A stretch of 27,801 nucleotides of DNA from a virus: IMG/VR virus record IMGVR_UViG_3300030106_004873, positions 1-27,801 of that record. One strand, written 5' to 3'. The position numbers were made by a program, and so were the translations under genes. The notes beneath the pieces are model-generated. The model made no database searches. It was not told the origin of the DNA and saw only the letters and a list, made by a program, of their open reading frames with translations. Of the stretch, positions 1-7,875 are shown piece by piece. Position 1 is the stretch's first letter. Each line of letters starts with the position of its first letter.

Positions 1-871
1 CTTTTGTTTTTTCGGTACGTGGGTAGTCTAGCCTCAATTTGTCAAAAGCTTTGGCAATCTGGCGTGATGCCCAGATGTCTACTTCTATTCCTGATTCTTT
101 TTTTATGGCCTTTAGTAGTTCTTGTTCTTGGTTCTTCATTTCTTTTTGTAATGCTTCAGCTTTTTCCACTTGTACTCTCACACCTCGCTGACGCATCTTT
201 ATTAATATCGGAAGCAGTTGCTGCTCCATCTCCCAAACAGTAGTTAAACTTTGTGTTGCAATTTCTTGTTTAAATCTTTGCCAAAGTTTTAATGTCAACT
301 CCGCATCTTGTTCTGCATAGTATCCAACATGTTCTGCTGGCAATTTCCACATCTCAGCTTTAGGATCTATACCGTGAGCGGCTGCAGCTTCTCTAAGTTC
401 TGTCTCTGCTTTTATTTCATTCAAGTAATCGACTGATAAAGCGTTTAGAGAATATGAAAACCTATTCTCATCTATTAATGCTGCCGCTATCATTGTATCT
501 ACAATAGGTCCGTGAACCGGGATACCAGATGCTTCTAACCAACCTACATCATATTGAGCATTGTGAAATATTTTAGTGCATGGAAGAGCACATATGTCTT
601 TCATATATTTTTTTACTTGTTCAGGTATCATGTTACCACCACCAAGATGGCCAAAGGGAAAATACCCTTTCCAACCTTCAACGGCTACTGCAAAACCTAC
701 AATCTCTCCCTTACCTAAAGCCCAACCAGCTCCAAGTTTTTCATTAATACCATCATCTCTGGTTTCTAAGTCAATTGCTATTTCTTTATATTGAGATAAA
801 TCTTTATATTCTATCGGTGTATTCCACATTGATTTTTTAAAAGTTAACGTCAGTTGTAGTCCATTACTCAT
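1..871 (-). CDS. polA: DNA polymerase I (family A), N-terminal 290 residues with 3'-5' exonuclease domain; runs off the window
   Basis: Replicative DNA polymerase of phage family A type; only the proofreading exonuclease and the start of the linker to the polymerase domain are visible. Exo I is IAIDLETRDDG (D34, E36), Exo II is HNAQYD (H103, N104, Y107, D108) and Exo III is YYAEQDAELT (Y185, D189). The segment from about residue 215 (MEQQLLPILIKMRQRGV) is the conserved helix that follows the exonuclease in this family. No 5'-3' exonuclease domain precedes it, as in T7-like polymerases. The ATG at 871 overlaps the TGA of the upstream 2OG gene (ATGA), so translation is probably coupled. The frame stays open to base 1, so the polymerase domain lies outside. 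Exonuclease assignment is secure; family A rests on the motif spacing and linker helix. Confidence 0.93.
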   Translation of the reverse strand, partial: MSNGLQLTLTFKKSMWNTPIEYKDLSQYKEIAIDLETRDDGINEKLGAGWALGKGEIVGFAVAVEGWKGYFPFGHLGGGNMIPEQVKKYMKDICALPCTKIFHNAQYDVGWLEASGIPVHGPIVDTMIAAALIDENRFSYSLNALSVDYLNEIKAETELREAAAAHGIDPKAEMWKLPAEHVGYYAEQDAELTLKLWQRFKQEIATQSLTTVWEMEQQLLPILIKMRQRGVRVQVEKAEALQKEMKNQEQELLKAIKKESGIEVDIWASRQIAKAFDKLRLDYPRTEKTK

Positions 872-1482
872 TTTAAATTCTCTTCCTGATACTTCATATT
901 TGAGTTGTCAAAAGCAAAATTACCAGAAATAGTAATTCTATAATCATCACTAGAATAAAATGGATATACCATATGATTTAAATGAGATCTAAAAAGCAGC
1001 CCTCTCTTCTCCCAAGTTTTATCAGTAGGTAGAGCTATCTTTTCTATATGACTTTGCTGATTCTCTCCTAAAAAGAAAAACTGTAAATGACCTGCTAAAT
1101 TATGTTTTGCATTTTTTCCAGGAGATCTTCTTAACTCGTCCCCCATAATAAAAGGTATCTTCATAAATATAATAAAACTAAATACACCATCATGGTCATG
1201 AATAGGATTGAACTCATATTTTTTTTGGAAGTTAACCCATAATGAAGCAATTTTCAAATCAAGTGGGTATGGATTCAATACTTTAAAATTAAACTTTTCA
1301 GTAAATTTACTAAGCTTGATTTGGTTAAGTAAAAAATCTTCAATCAAATTTTTACTTTCATAAATACTATATTCTTCTCTTATGTTTCCAGCTAAATTTT
1401 TATTCCACGGAGTAGTTTTATTATTAATAGAATTATTTAATTTATTATAAATTTCATCTGATATAGTAAAACCGTGTATCAT
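868..1482 (-). CDS. 2OG-Fe(II) oxygenase-like protein (204 aa)
   Basis: Putative Fe(II)/2-oxoglutarate-dependent dioxygenase of the double-stranded beta-helix type common in marine phages. The proximal metal site is FNPIHDHDG (H95/H97, D98 adjacent), inside the typical strand WVNFQKKYEFNPIHDHDGVF. The distal part is LNHMVYPFYSSDDYRITISG, giving H170 as third metal ligand and R182 as the 2OG-binding arginine. The substrate is unknown. In this family it may be a protein side chain, a nucleotide or a small metabolite. It sits just upstream of the DNA polymerase (4-base overlap) and starts at an ATG sharing one base with the stop of a small lipoprotein frame (TAATG). The metal-site pattern is HxH rather than classic HxD, so activity should not be assumed. 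Confidence 0.72.
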   Translation of the reverse strand: MIHGFTISDEIYNKLNNSINNKTTPWNKNLAGNIREEYSIYESKNLIEDFLLNQIKLSKFTEKFNFKVLNPYPLDLKIASLWVNFQKKYEFNPIHDHDGVFSFIIFMKIPFIMGDELRRSPGKNAKHNLAGHLQFFFLGENQQSHIEKIALPTDKTWEKRGLLFRSHLNHMVYPFYSSDDYRITISGNFAFDNSNMKYQEENLK

Positions 1483-1607
1483 TAATTATTATCCATTTTT
1501 ATTATAGTTCTCATTACTGTTGTTGCTGGATTGAGGTCGAAATCTTTTGCGCAACCTGATAAAGATGTCAACATAACAAGAGCCACAATAATAAATTTTG
1601 TTTTCAT
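1482..1607 (-). CDS. Small putative lipoprotein (41 aa), overlapping a zinc-ribbon frame
   Basis: A 41-codon frame beginning MKTKFIIVALVMLTSLSGC. It has a positively charged n-region, a hydrophobic core (residues 5-15) and a lipobox LSGC with Cys19 as the lipidation site, followed by a short polar tail (AKDFDLNPATTVM and on) ending in DNN. This predicts an exported, membrane-anchored peptide of about 23 residues after processing. Phages use such lipoproteins as spanin components or superinfection-exclusion factors, but nothing here identifies the role. Its TAA shares one base with the ATG of the downstream oxygenase (TAATG). No convincing Shine-Dalgarno lies before its ATG. It occupies the same bases as the zinc-ribbon frame 1489-1659 in another frame, so one of the two may be fortuitous. 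Confidence 0.5.
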   Translation of the reverse strand: MKTKFIIVALVMLTSLSGCAKDFDLNPATTVMRTIIKMDNN

Positions 1608-1659
1608 AAATAACTGCATCATTATTACATTCTGAACATTTATGTTTTCTTATTATCAT
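1489..1659 (-). CDS. Small CxxC-CxxC zinc-ribbon protein (56 aa), overlapping a lipoprotein frame
   Basis: A 56-codon frame starting MIIRKHKCSECNND, with a second knuckle YYCGSCYVD. Cysteines 8, 11, 25 and 28 form two CxxC pairs 13 residues apart, the spacing of a minimal zinc ribbon. The tail is basic (RLRKRFRPQ) and then Asn/Ser-rich. Small zinc ribbons of this type are common phage early proteins, often thought to bind nucleic acid or a host protein; the function here is unknown. The ATG overlaps the end of the DUF3310 gene by 20 bases, and the stop lies 6 bases before the next ATG. The SD is weak (ACAGAAA before ATG). It shares 119 bases with the lipoprotein frame; the four well-spaced cysteines make it at least as credible as that frame. 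Confidence 0.55.
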   Translation of the reverse strand: MIIRKHKCSECNNDAVIYENKIYYCGSCYVDIFIRLRKRFRPQSSNNSNENYNKNG

Positions 1660-1894
1660 TTTCTGTAAGGTGTTGTATTTCTAAATCACAGTAATGTTTG
1701 ATTTTTTTAATGTCTTCAATTGATTTACCTTTTAATAGATACCTGCATACATATTTAATTACGTTTGCTTGAAAAGGATTAAGACCATTTTTTCTTATAA
1801 ATGTCCAAGGTTGAATAATAAATTTTTTATAATGTGAGCCTCCTACTTGAACACCGTCTGGAAAAGTTTCGTCAAACATATTTTTATTTGTCAT
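1640..1894 (-). CDS. DUF3310 family protein (84 aa)
   Basis: Small phage early protein of the DUF3310 type, recognised from the order VGGSHYKKFIIQP, then NVIKYVCRYLLKG, then EDIKKIKHY. The family is widespread in phages and, as I recall, forms part of T7 gp1.7, a nucleotide kinase; no kinase motif is visible here, so a role in nucleotide metabolism is only suggested. I chose the ATG at 1894 because GGAG lies 5 bases before it (GCAGGAGAAAAATG). A start at 1909 would add MCRRK but has no better ribosome site. The gene overlaps the end of the upstream helicase by 11 bases, and its own end is overlapped by the zinc-ribbon frame. Confidence 0.85.
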   Translation of the reverse strand: MTNKNMFDETFPDGVQVGGSHYKKFIIQPWTFIRKNGLNPFQANVIKYVCRYLLKGKSIEDIKKIKHYCDLEIQHLTENDNKKT

Positions 1895-3527
1895 TTTTCT
1901 CCTGCACATAAATTAAATAATCTTGTCCAATAGGATAATTAAACTTATAACTAGATCTCAGCAAATGTAAAGTTTTTCTTGCTCTAGTTGCACCAGTATA
2001 CCAAACCTTTCTTTCATCACTTTTATCACTCTTATTTTTGTTTTCATAATCTGATGGGTAATTACCTTTACCATACAGCACTACATGATTCGCTTCTCCA
2101 CCTTTAACTGAGTGTATTGTATCTATAGTTATAAGAGGATCTTTATCTAATTCTTTTTGACCATATCTTCTAAGTAATCTTATGAAGTGCCTTACTTGTC
2201 TAGGTTTAAAATTTCTTCTTAATATCCAAAACCAAGGTTTAGTTTTTTGACTATCTTCTAAAGCAAGACCACACCACTCTTTTAAATCTTGAAAATTGTA
2301 TTCTTTAAAATCAGGTTGTGCCCTCCAAAATTTATCTAATCTATAAGCAGGATCTTCTAGCTCTCTTATATGTTTATACATGTTACGAGCTGCCTTCTTA
2401 TCTATTTTTTTACCTTTAGTAATAGCAGTCCATGCTTTAATTGACTCCCACTGTTTTTGGTCAAAACACTTAGTTCCCTTATTATCTTTGTAATATAAAC
2501 CTGCATCTTTAGCCAACATCCTTAGTTCATTAACAGTTTCATTTATACGTCCTAGGATATACCAATCTTCTTTAAATTTTTCGAATGGTATTTCTTTGAA
2601 AGATAAATAGGCTTTTACATATCCATCTTTACCACCGGGTAAATATTCTTTCTCCTCACTATCATTGATACCTCGTCTAATTATTTGTGAGAAGCTATGT
2701 ATGGCCTCTCCAAATCTTCTTGTTTTTCTTAATTTTACTTTTCGACCAGGAAAAAATTTTGTGAAATATTTTGGGTCAGCACCATTCCATTTGTATATTG
2801 CCTGATCATCATCTCCTGCTAAGTAAATTCTTTTTACTTTAGGAGCCATCTTATAAATTACTGACCATTGTAATGGAGTACAATCTTGTGCTTCATCTAG
2901 TATTAAAACTTTTAACGATGGGAATGTAACTTCTTTGATAGCTCTTTCTATCATATCATCAAAATCAATAAACGATCTTTCTCCGCCACCAGTCTTATAA
3001 TGTTCATAAGTGCTTATCTTTCTTAAAAATACAGTAAGTGAATCTCTCTTATAACTTTCTTGTTTGTATGCTTCCTCTGGAGATATTAATAAATTTCTTG
3101 CTTTACTATAAACACCAAGAGACCAATCCTTATACATAAAATTATCATCTGCTAATCTCTTATCACTTCTTTTAATTACTTTAGTCTGTAGTGCAAAATC
3201 AATCGTGCAATCTTTTGGATCAAATACTTCTTCTGGAAAATATCTCCTACAATAAGTATGTAAAGTTTTAAATCTAGAAAAGTCATCAGTGTTGTATTGA
3301 GGAAAAGATTCTAATGCTCTAGACACTGCAGTATTGACTGCTTTGTTTGTAAAAGATAAATATGCAATCTCGTTTGGCCTTATATTCTTTCTTAAATAAC
3401 CTTTTAAAACTTTTTCAATCAAAGTATATGTTTTACCTGTACCAGGTGGACCAAAGATTTTTATTGTTTTGTGATAAAGCTCCTTTAGTATTTTAAGTTC
3501 TAAACTTTCCTGTGTGGAATTCGTCAT
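1884..3527 (-). CDS. SF1 DNA helicase, UvrD/PcrA-like (547 aa)
   Basis: ATP-dependent DNA helicase/translocase of superfamily 1A. Motif I is GPPGTGKT (26-33), motif Ia is AYLSFTNKA (about 55-63), motif II is DEAQD (211-215) and motif III is LAGDDDQAIYKWNGA (about 236-250). Motif V is THE segment TIDTIHSVKGGEANHV (about 470-485), and motif VI is YTGATRARKTLHL (about 510-522). The length is shorter than cellular UvrD (about 720 aa), mainly through reduced 1B/2B insertions. It probably unwinds DNA in phage replication or recombination beside the primase and polymerase. The ATG at 3527 has a GGAG four bases upstream within the end of the primase gene (35-base overlap), indicating coupled translation. 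Confidence in fold and motifs is high; the exact role in the fork is inferred. Confidence 0.94.
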   Translation of the reverse strand: MTNSTQESLELKILKELYHKTIKIFGPPGTGKTYTLIEKVLKGYLRKNIRPNEIAYLSFTNKAVNTAVSRALESFPQYNTDDFSRFKTLHTYCRRYFPEEVFDPKDCTIDFALQTKVIKRSDKRLADDNFMYKDWSLGVYSKARNLLISPEEAYKQESYKRDSLTVFLRKISTYEHYKTGGGERSFIDFDDMIERAIKEVTFPSLKVLILDEAQDCTPLQWSVIYKMAPKVKRIYLAGDDDQAIYKWNGADPKYFTKFFPGRKVKLRKTRRFGEAIHSFSQIIRRGINDSEEKEYLPGGKDGYVKAYLSFKEIPFEKFKEDWYILGRINETVNELRMLAKDAGLYYKDNKGTKCFDQKQWESIKAWTAITKGKKIDKKAARNMYKHIRELEDPAYRLDKFWRAQPDFKEYNFQDLKEWCGLALEDSQKTKPWFWILRRNFKPRQVRHFIRLLRRYGQKELDKDPLITIDTIHSVKGGEANHVVLYGKGNYPSDYENKNKSDKSDERKVWYTGATRARKTLHLLRSSYKFNYPIGQDYLIYVQEKNDK

Positions 3528-5028
3528 CCATCTCCGATACTGTTTTCTTACTAACTTTTTTTTCTGTTTTCTTATAGTCTACAAACTTTGGCATTTCAAC
3601 TGACCATACATTTTTAACACCTTCATGATAATCAATTCTTTCACAACCTAGTAAATGCATAGCCTCAGAAGCACTTTTAAAAGTTTTGTCATTGCCTAAA
3701 AATTTTTCAAAAGTAATTTTTTTAAAATAACACACATTTGTTTTTGAATCTAATACTACATAGTTGTCTTGTAATTTTTCAAAGTCGTCCTCTTCAATAT
3801 GACTTTCAAAAAACTTTTTAAGAAAATTATATTTCTCTTCTCCAAGTGTATCTTCAAATTTCATCTTTTCATTTTCTACTGCTTGCCTTACTATAGTTGA
3901 CATAAGCATTTCAAATGGTGATGGACCAGTTCGAGGCCTTGGTAAGGTTATCCAATAGATACCATATCTTAATAGTTTTACTCTAAAAGATTTTTCATCT
4001 TTCATATCTTCTGGTCCTATTAAAATTTTTTCTCCTTGAAATTTAAATGAGTATTCTATTGATTTAGTACTTCTAATAAATTCTATTTCTTCAAAGTCAT
4101 CTATTAAATCTGGCACTTGTGAACCAATACCTAGCTTTCTAAACTTACATTTATCCTTATCACATAGAGGTGTGTTGCATCTTAAATTGTAATCTTTTTT
4201 ACTTACAGAATTTGCAACAGTATTAATTACTTCTTTTTCATCTAATGGTGTTGTAAAAACTTCTTTGTTTCTCTCAAGAAGAATATTAGTAATTTCTTTT
4301 TTAGAAAGATTACCATCAGCTTTCCTCATTTCTAAAACGCCTATATTAAACAATAAATCATTTCTGTGATTACCAGACCATTTCTCACTTATCATTTTTT
4401 GACAACAAGGTGGGTATTGTTTCCAATCGCTTTCTGGTTCGTATTCCTTAACTTTTATTTTATTTAGTTGATCCAATGATAAAGTTTTTTTCTTTACTAA
4501 ATCTAAAAAAGTACCAATCATTACAGGTGTGTTTTCATTTGTATATGCAAATTCTGTAGTAGCGTTCATATTAAAATAAGGCATGTTCAAGCATTTATTC
4601 ATTGGGAAAATTTCTTGTGCTTGAAAAAAATCATTATTCCATTGATGTAATTTTTTTAAAACCTCTTTCACTGGATACCAGTCATTTAAAAATAAAAATA
4701 AATGTAACCCGCCAGATTTTGATCTAGTTGGTATTAATGGTAAATTGAATTCTTTTATTATATCTACAATTTTTTTTTGATTATAATTTTTATAATTATG
4801 TGGGTCGACATCTATGCATCCCCATTTACATAAATTATCTTTTTCGGGTTTGATACCTATCCGTTTCTTACCCTCTAAATGTTCCTTCCAGATTGCAAGA
4901 GTAACTGGTTCGTGGACCGTGATTGTTTGACCTACAGTCTTGCCCCGTTCATCTACCTCCCCAGTAAGAGAGGTAGTGATGAACAGTTCAGAATTACCCT
5001 CAAATATTTTTAAGAGCTCCTTTTCCAT
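3493..5028 (-). CDS. Primase, archaeo-eukaryotic primase (AEP/PrimPol) type (511 aa)
   Basis: Likely makes primers, and perhaps extends DNA, for phage replication. The N-terminal AEP catalytic signature is visible: WGCIDVDPHNY (D73-x-D75, metal ligands), then TRSKSGGLHLFLFL (S105-x-x-x-H109), then KCLNMPYFNMN (about 145-155). The segment from about 205 (YPPCCQKM, then GNHRNDLLFNIGVLEMR) matches the C-terminal alpha-helical domain that often follows AEP domains. A cysteine cluster (C284, C289, C294, perhaps with C208/C209) suggests a small metal site. The last 200 residues are unassigned. There is no TOPRIM or helicase domain, unlike T7 gp4. The gene lies between the SSB-like gene (3-base gap) and the SF1 helicase (35-base overlap). 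AEP membership is well supported by motif order; polymerase activity is inference. Confidence 0.8.
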   Translation of the reverse strand: MEKELLKIFEGNSELFITTSLTGEVDERGKTVGQTITVHEPVTLAIWKEHLEGKKRIGIKPEKDNLCKWGCIDVDPHNYKNYNQKKIVDIIKEFNLPLIPTRSKSGGLHLFLFLNDWYPVKEVLKKLHQWNNDFFQAQEIFPMNKCLNMPYFNMNATTEFAYTNENTPVMIGTFLDLVKKKTLSLDQLNKIKVKEYEPESDWKQYPPCCQKMISEKWSGNHRNDLLFNIGVLEMRKADGNLSKKEITNILLERNKEVFTTPLDEKEVINTVANSVSKKDYNLRCNTPLCDKDKCKFRKLGIGSQVPDLIDDFEEIEFIRSTKSIEYSFKFQGEKILIGPEDMKDEKSFRVKLLRYGIYWITLPRPRTGPSPFEMLMSTIVRQAVENEKMKFEDTLGEEKYNFLKKFFESHIEEDDFEKLQDNYVVLDSKTNVCYFKKITFEKFLGNDKTFKSASEAMHLLGCERIDYHEGVKNVWSVEMPKFVDYKKTEKKVSKKTVSEMDDEFHTGKFRT

Positions 5029-5031
5029 AGT

Positions 5032-5847
5032 TTAAAATGGAACGCCAGTTTTTTCTTCAGCTTTATCTTTTGTTAAAGATTGTACGTCTTGTGTAAAATC
5101 TACCTTACCAAAGATATCACTCTTCATTGCACTTTGATAAAATGCTTGAGTAGTTTTTAAAGCCTTTAGATTTTCTTTTGTGTCTAAAAACTTATCAAAC
5201 TCTACAACCCAACCATACCAAGAGTTTTGTGAATTAGACTCTTTAGTCGTGCTTAATTTATAAGCAGTGGACCATGATGGTGGATTATACATACCATTCT
5301 TACCTTGTGCTCTTCGTGACATCATCATAGAGTTCCATGTCTTTGATTTTTTCTTTTGAGTAGATTTCATAGTAATCAAGGCTTGTTCCATTGGATTATA
5401 ATCCTCATCCAAAATGTAAACAAAATGATTACCAGTGTCTTCAACATAGTTACCGTTTTTTAAACGATCTTTGTTGTCAGCACCTCTAGTTGTCTCAGAC
5501 ATAATAGCTGGATCAGTGTGTATTGCCACTGGTCTTCCTGGGCTGTCTCCCTTATCTTTCCATTCATTAAATGTATTAATGTAAAGACAAGGCACTACTA
5601 TTAGTCCTTTTTTACCTTTCCAAACTTTACCAGATGTTTCACTCCATATGTCTCCTTGCTTAGCAGTCTCAACATACTTACCATCAGTCTCATCTAAGAC
5701 TGGTGAGTTAGCATAAAGTATTTTTAAGATTGGTAGTTTTTGATCTCGAGCTGTTACAAACTCTTGACCTTGTCCTGCCATCTGCTCTAAATTTATTGCA
5801 GCTGGAAGGTTATCTTTTTTAGTCGTCATCGCTTTTTTTTCACTCAT
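5032..5847 (-). CDS. Putative single-stranded DNA-binding-like early protein (271 aa)
   Basis: I do not recognise the family with certainty. The protein is soluble, rich in Trp, Lys and Asp, with no membrane segment. It contains a likely beta-barrel-type core (GLIVVPCLYINTFNEW; HFVYILDEDYNPMEQALITM) and a basic patch KSTQKKKSKTW (about residues 161-171). The last residues, DKAEEKTGVPF, are acidic and end in a Pro-Phe tip like the C-terminal tip of bacterial SSB (DIPF), which recruits partner proteins. It lies directly upstream of the primase (3-base gap) and downstream of another early gene (2-base gap), where phages often encode their SSB. An SSB-like role is therefore inferred. ATG 5847 was chosen; the next Met (residue 7) would also fit. 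Confidence 0.5.
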   Translation of the reverse strand: MSEKKAMTTKKDNLPAAINLEQMAGQGQEFVTARDQKLPILKILYANSPVLDETDGKYVETAKQGDIWSETSGKVWKGKKGLIVVPCLYINTFNEWKDKGDSPGRPVAIHTDPAIMSETTRGADNKDRLKNGNYVEDTGNHFVYILDEDYNPMEQALITMKSTQKKKSKTWNSMMMSRRAQGKNGMYNPPSWSTAYKLSTTKESNSQNSWYGWVVEFDKFLDTKENLKALKTTQAFYQSAMKSDIFGKVDFTQDVQSLTKDKAEEKTGVPF

Positions 5848-5849
5848 GT

Positions 5850-6395
5850 TTATTCCTTCGTGGTTATTTTAGTTTTATTTGCAACGTAGGTTCCAAACAG
5901 TTCTGCAGGAACATCCTTACCCAAGTCTTGAATTTGTTCTCTAACAAATCCTCTTAAACTACTTGGATGTACGGTTGTTTTCTGTTTAACTGGAAGACCC
6001 TTTGCTTTCAGCTCCTCTACAATTGATTTAGCTTCATTGTCTTGTTTCATTCCAAATTCCAAAGACACTTGATTTTTAATCAAATCTCCATGGCCATTTT
6101 CTCTAAGCCAATTAAAAGCTTCATCACTTTTAGATGCTGGTATTCTAGCTGAATAGAATGGTTTAACTTCTACAGATGAACCATCTGCTAATTTTAGCAG
6201 AGATAAACCAGCTTGTTGCATTAAGTTAGGAATTGTTTGCTCAGAAAGAGTAGTTTCGACCTCTTTTAACTTCTTGAGTTCTTCTTCAGCCGTCAATATT
6301 TTTTTCTGAGTTTCCAATAACTTATTGCAAGATTTAGCAATGTCTGTCGACATGCCAGTATCTACCGTTATGATAGATTCTGCTTCTAAGTCCAT
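5850..6395 (-). CDS. Conserved early phage protein, coiled-coil N-terminus (181 aa)
   Basis: Function not recognised. Residues about 22-50 (NKLLETQKKILTAEEELKKL and on) are a strong heptad-like coiled coil. They are followed by a compact domain with LKLADGSSVEVKPFYSARI and FNWLRENGHGDLIKNQVSLE, then an alpha-helical region and a Lys/Thr-rich end. The central segment resembles a protein often found beside replication genes of marine podovirus-like phages, but no catalytic motif is visible. It is the first gene of the leftward early operon: its ATG is preceded by a full AAGGAGG Shine-Dalgarno, the strongest in the window, consistent with high expression. It abuts the SSB-like gene (2-base gap) and lies divergent from the SNF2-type helicase. 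Confidence 0.8.
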   Translation of the reverse strand: MDLEAESIITVDTGMSTDIAKSCNKLLETQKKILTAEEELKKLKEVETTLSEQTIPNLMQQAGLSLLKLADGSSVEVKPFYSARIPASKSDEAFNWLRENGHGDLIKNQVSLEFGMKQDNEAKSIVEELKAKGLPVKQKTTVHPSSLRGFVREQIQDLGKDVPAELFGTYVANKTKITTKE

Positions 6396-6468
6396 AAGAA
6401 CCTCCTTGTGCTTGAATCAATATATTATTAATTTGATTTATGCAATTAAATAATTTAAAAAACGGTTT
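6396..6468. promoter_or_regulatory. Divergent intergenic region, probable early promoters in both directions
   Basis: This 73-base, very AT-rich spacer separates the leftward replication operon from the only rightward gene, so transcription has to start here or nearby for the plus-strand gene. On the minus strand it carries the AAGGAGG ribosome site of the 181-aa gene. Several TATATT/TAATAT-like hexamers are present on both strands, but none has a good -35 at 16-18 bases, so I do not place a precise promoter. Confidence 0.45.
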
Positions 6469-7875
6469 GTGTATAAGTACAAAACAAGTCCATTTAAACA
6501 TCAAAGACAAGCATTAATAGAAGGAGCTAAGCTACATAACTTTGCTTACTTTATGGAGATGGGTACGGGTAAAACAAAAGTAGCCATAGATAATACAGCT
6601 TATTTATATCAAGAAAAAAAAATAGATTTTGCCTTTGTTATAGCACCAAACTCAGTCTATCAAAACTGGAAAAAAGAGATTGATTTTCATTGTCCAGAAG
6701 AAACAAATATATACATATGGAAAGTTACCAAAGATAAAACATTTAAATTAGACCCAAATAAACTTACATTTATTTTAATGAATGTAGAAGCATTATCTCA
6801 TGCATCTGGAAAAAAATGGCTAGAATACAAGCTATTGAAACATGGTATGAGAAGTATGGTAATTTTAGATGAAAGCACATCTATAAAAAACTTAAAAGCA
6901 TCAAGAACAAAAGCCATAATAAAACTAGGTAAATTAGCTAGATATAAAAGAATTTTAACTGGATCTCCTATAACAAAATCACCATTGGATTTGTTCTCTC
7001 AATGTGCTTTTTTAGATAAAAAATTATTAGGCTATGAAAATTTTACTGTATTTAAATCAAGGTATGCTGTGATGTATAGCATTGAAAGAGGTGGTTATAA
7101 TATTCAAATACCTAAGTATTATGTTAATTTAGAGGAGCTTGAATATAAACTAAAAAATTTTTCTTACAGAGTGCGTAAAAAAGATTGTCTTGATTTACCA
7201 GAGAAAATGTATGTACAAAGAAACATTGAGTTACCTGATGAACAAAGATTAGCCTATGAAAAACTTAAGGCTACTGCTCTAATATTACTTAAAAATGATG
7301 AAGTATCTTACAATAATAAGCTAACAGAATTACTTAAACTACAACAAGTAGCTAATGGGTTCGTTAAAACAAATGATGGTAATATTGTAGATTTTAAGAC
7401 AAACGCAAAACTAAAAGAATTAATGGGTATATTGGAGGAGAGTGAAGACAAGTGTATTATATGGGCTAATTATGTACATAATATAGAAATGATTAAGAAA
7501 AAACTAGGAGAGGTATATGGAAAAGATTCAGTGGTTTCAATATACGGCAAAGATTCAGTGGATATTCGTAACAAGGCTGTTGAAAGTTTTCAGTCTGATG
7601 ACAGATGTCGTTTCCTCGTTGGGAACCCTACTGTTGGTGGTTATGGTCTTACCCTTACTGCTGCTAAGTATGTTATATATTTTAGTAATTCTTACAACTT
7701 GGAAGTCCGTCAACAAAGCGAGGATCGTGCTCATAGATATGGTCAAACTTCTCAAGTCACATATATAGATCTAATTGCAGCTGACACCATAGATGAAATG
7801 GTATTACATAATTTAGAAAATAAAATTGAACTATCTGCTAAGACTCTTGGGGAACAGGTTCAGAAGTGGCTTTAG
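6469..7875 (+). CDS. SNF2-type SF2 helicase/translocase (468 aa), sole plus-strand gene
   Basis: ATP-dependent double-stranded DNA translocase of the SNF2/Rad54-like branch of SF2. The N-terminal HQRQAL is a Q-motif-like segment. Motif I is MGTGKT (31-36), motif Ia is VIAPNSVYQNW (about 57-67), motif II is ILDESTSIKN (D134, E135; DEST in place of DEAH) and motif III is LTGSPI (163-168). Motif IV is CIIWANYVHNI, motif V is VGGYGLTLTAA, and motif VI is QQSEDRAHRYGQ (415-426). It is close to a minimal SNF2 core with no accessory domain. The start is GTG at 6469, preceded by an in-frame stop only six codons upstream and by no clear SD; the next Met is residue 29, at the Walker A. Its 3' end overlaps the opposite-strand exonuclease gene by 38 bases. 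Likely roles are fork remodelling or recombination. Confidence 0.9.
   Translation: MYKYKTSPFKHQRQALIEGAKLHNFAYFMEMGTGKTKVAIDNTAYLYQEKKIDFAFVIAPNSVYQNWKKEIDFHCPEETNIYIWKVTKDKTFKLDPNKLTFILMNVEALSHASGKKWLEYKLLKHGMRSMVILDESTSIKNLKASRTKAIIKLGKLARYKRILTGSPITKSPLDLFSQCAFLDKKLLGYENFTVFKSRYAVMYSIERGGYNIQIPKYYVNLEELEYKLKNFSYRVRKKDCLDLPEKMYVQRNIELPDEQRLAYEKLKATALILLKNDEVSYNNKLTELLKLQQVANGFVKTNDGNIVDFKTNAKLKELMGILEESEDKCIIWANYVHNIEMIKKKLGEVYGKDSVVSIYGKDSVDIRNKAVESFQSDDRCRFLVGNPTVGGYGLTLTAAKYVIYFSNSYNLEVRQQSEDRAHRYGQTSQVTYIDLIAADTIDEMVLHNLENKIELSAKTLGEQVQKWL

Noticed and set aside
576-794. 72-codon plus-strand frame
   Set aside because: It is antisense to the DNA polymerase exonuclease domain, whose Exo I-III motifs prove the minus-strand frame; no ribosome site or plausible protein composition.
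1640-1909. Longer start for the DUF3310 gene at 1909
   Set aside because: It would add MCRRK but has no ribosome site, whereas GGAG lies at proper distance before the ATG at 1894.
6440-6520. ATG at 6440 as start of the plus-strand helicase
   Set aside because: It is in another frame and meets a stop after about 25 codons; the helicase frame is blocked by TAA six codons before the GTG at 6469.
7838-7875. Bidirectional terminator between the convergent genes
   Set aside because: The genes overlap rather than leaving a gap, and I see no GC-rich hairpin followed by a T-run there.
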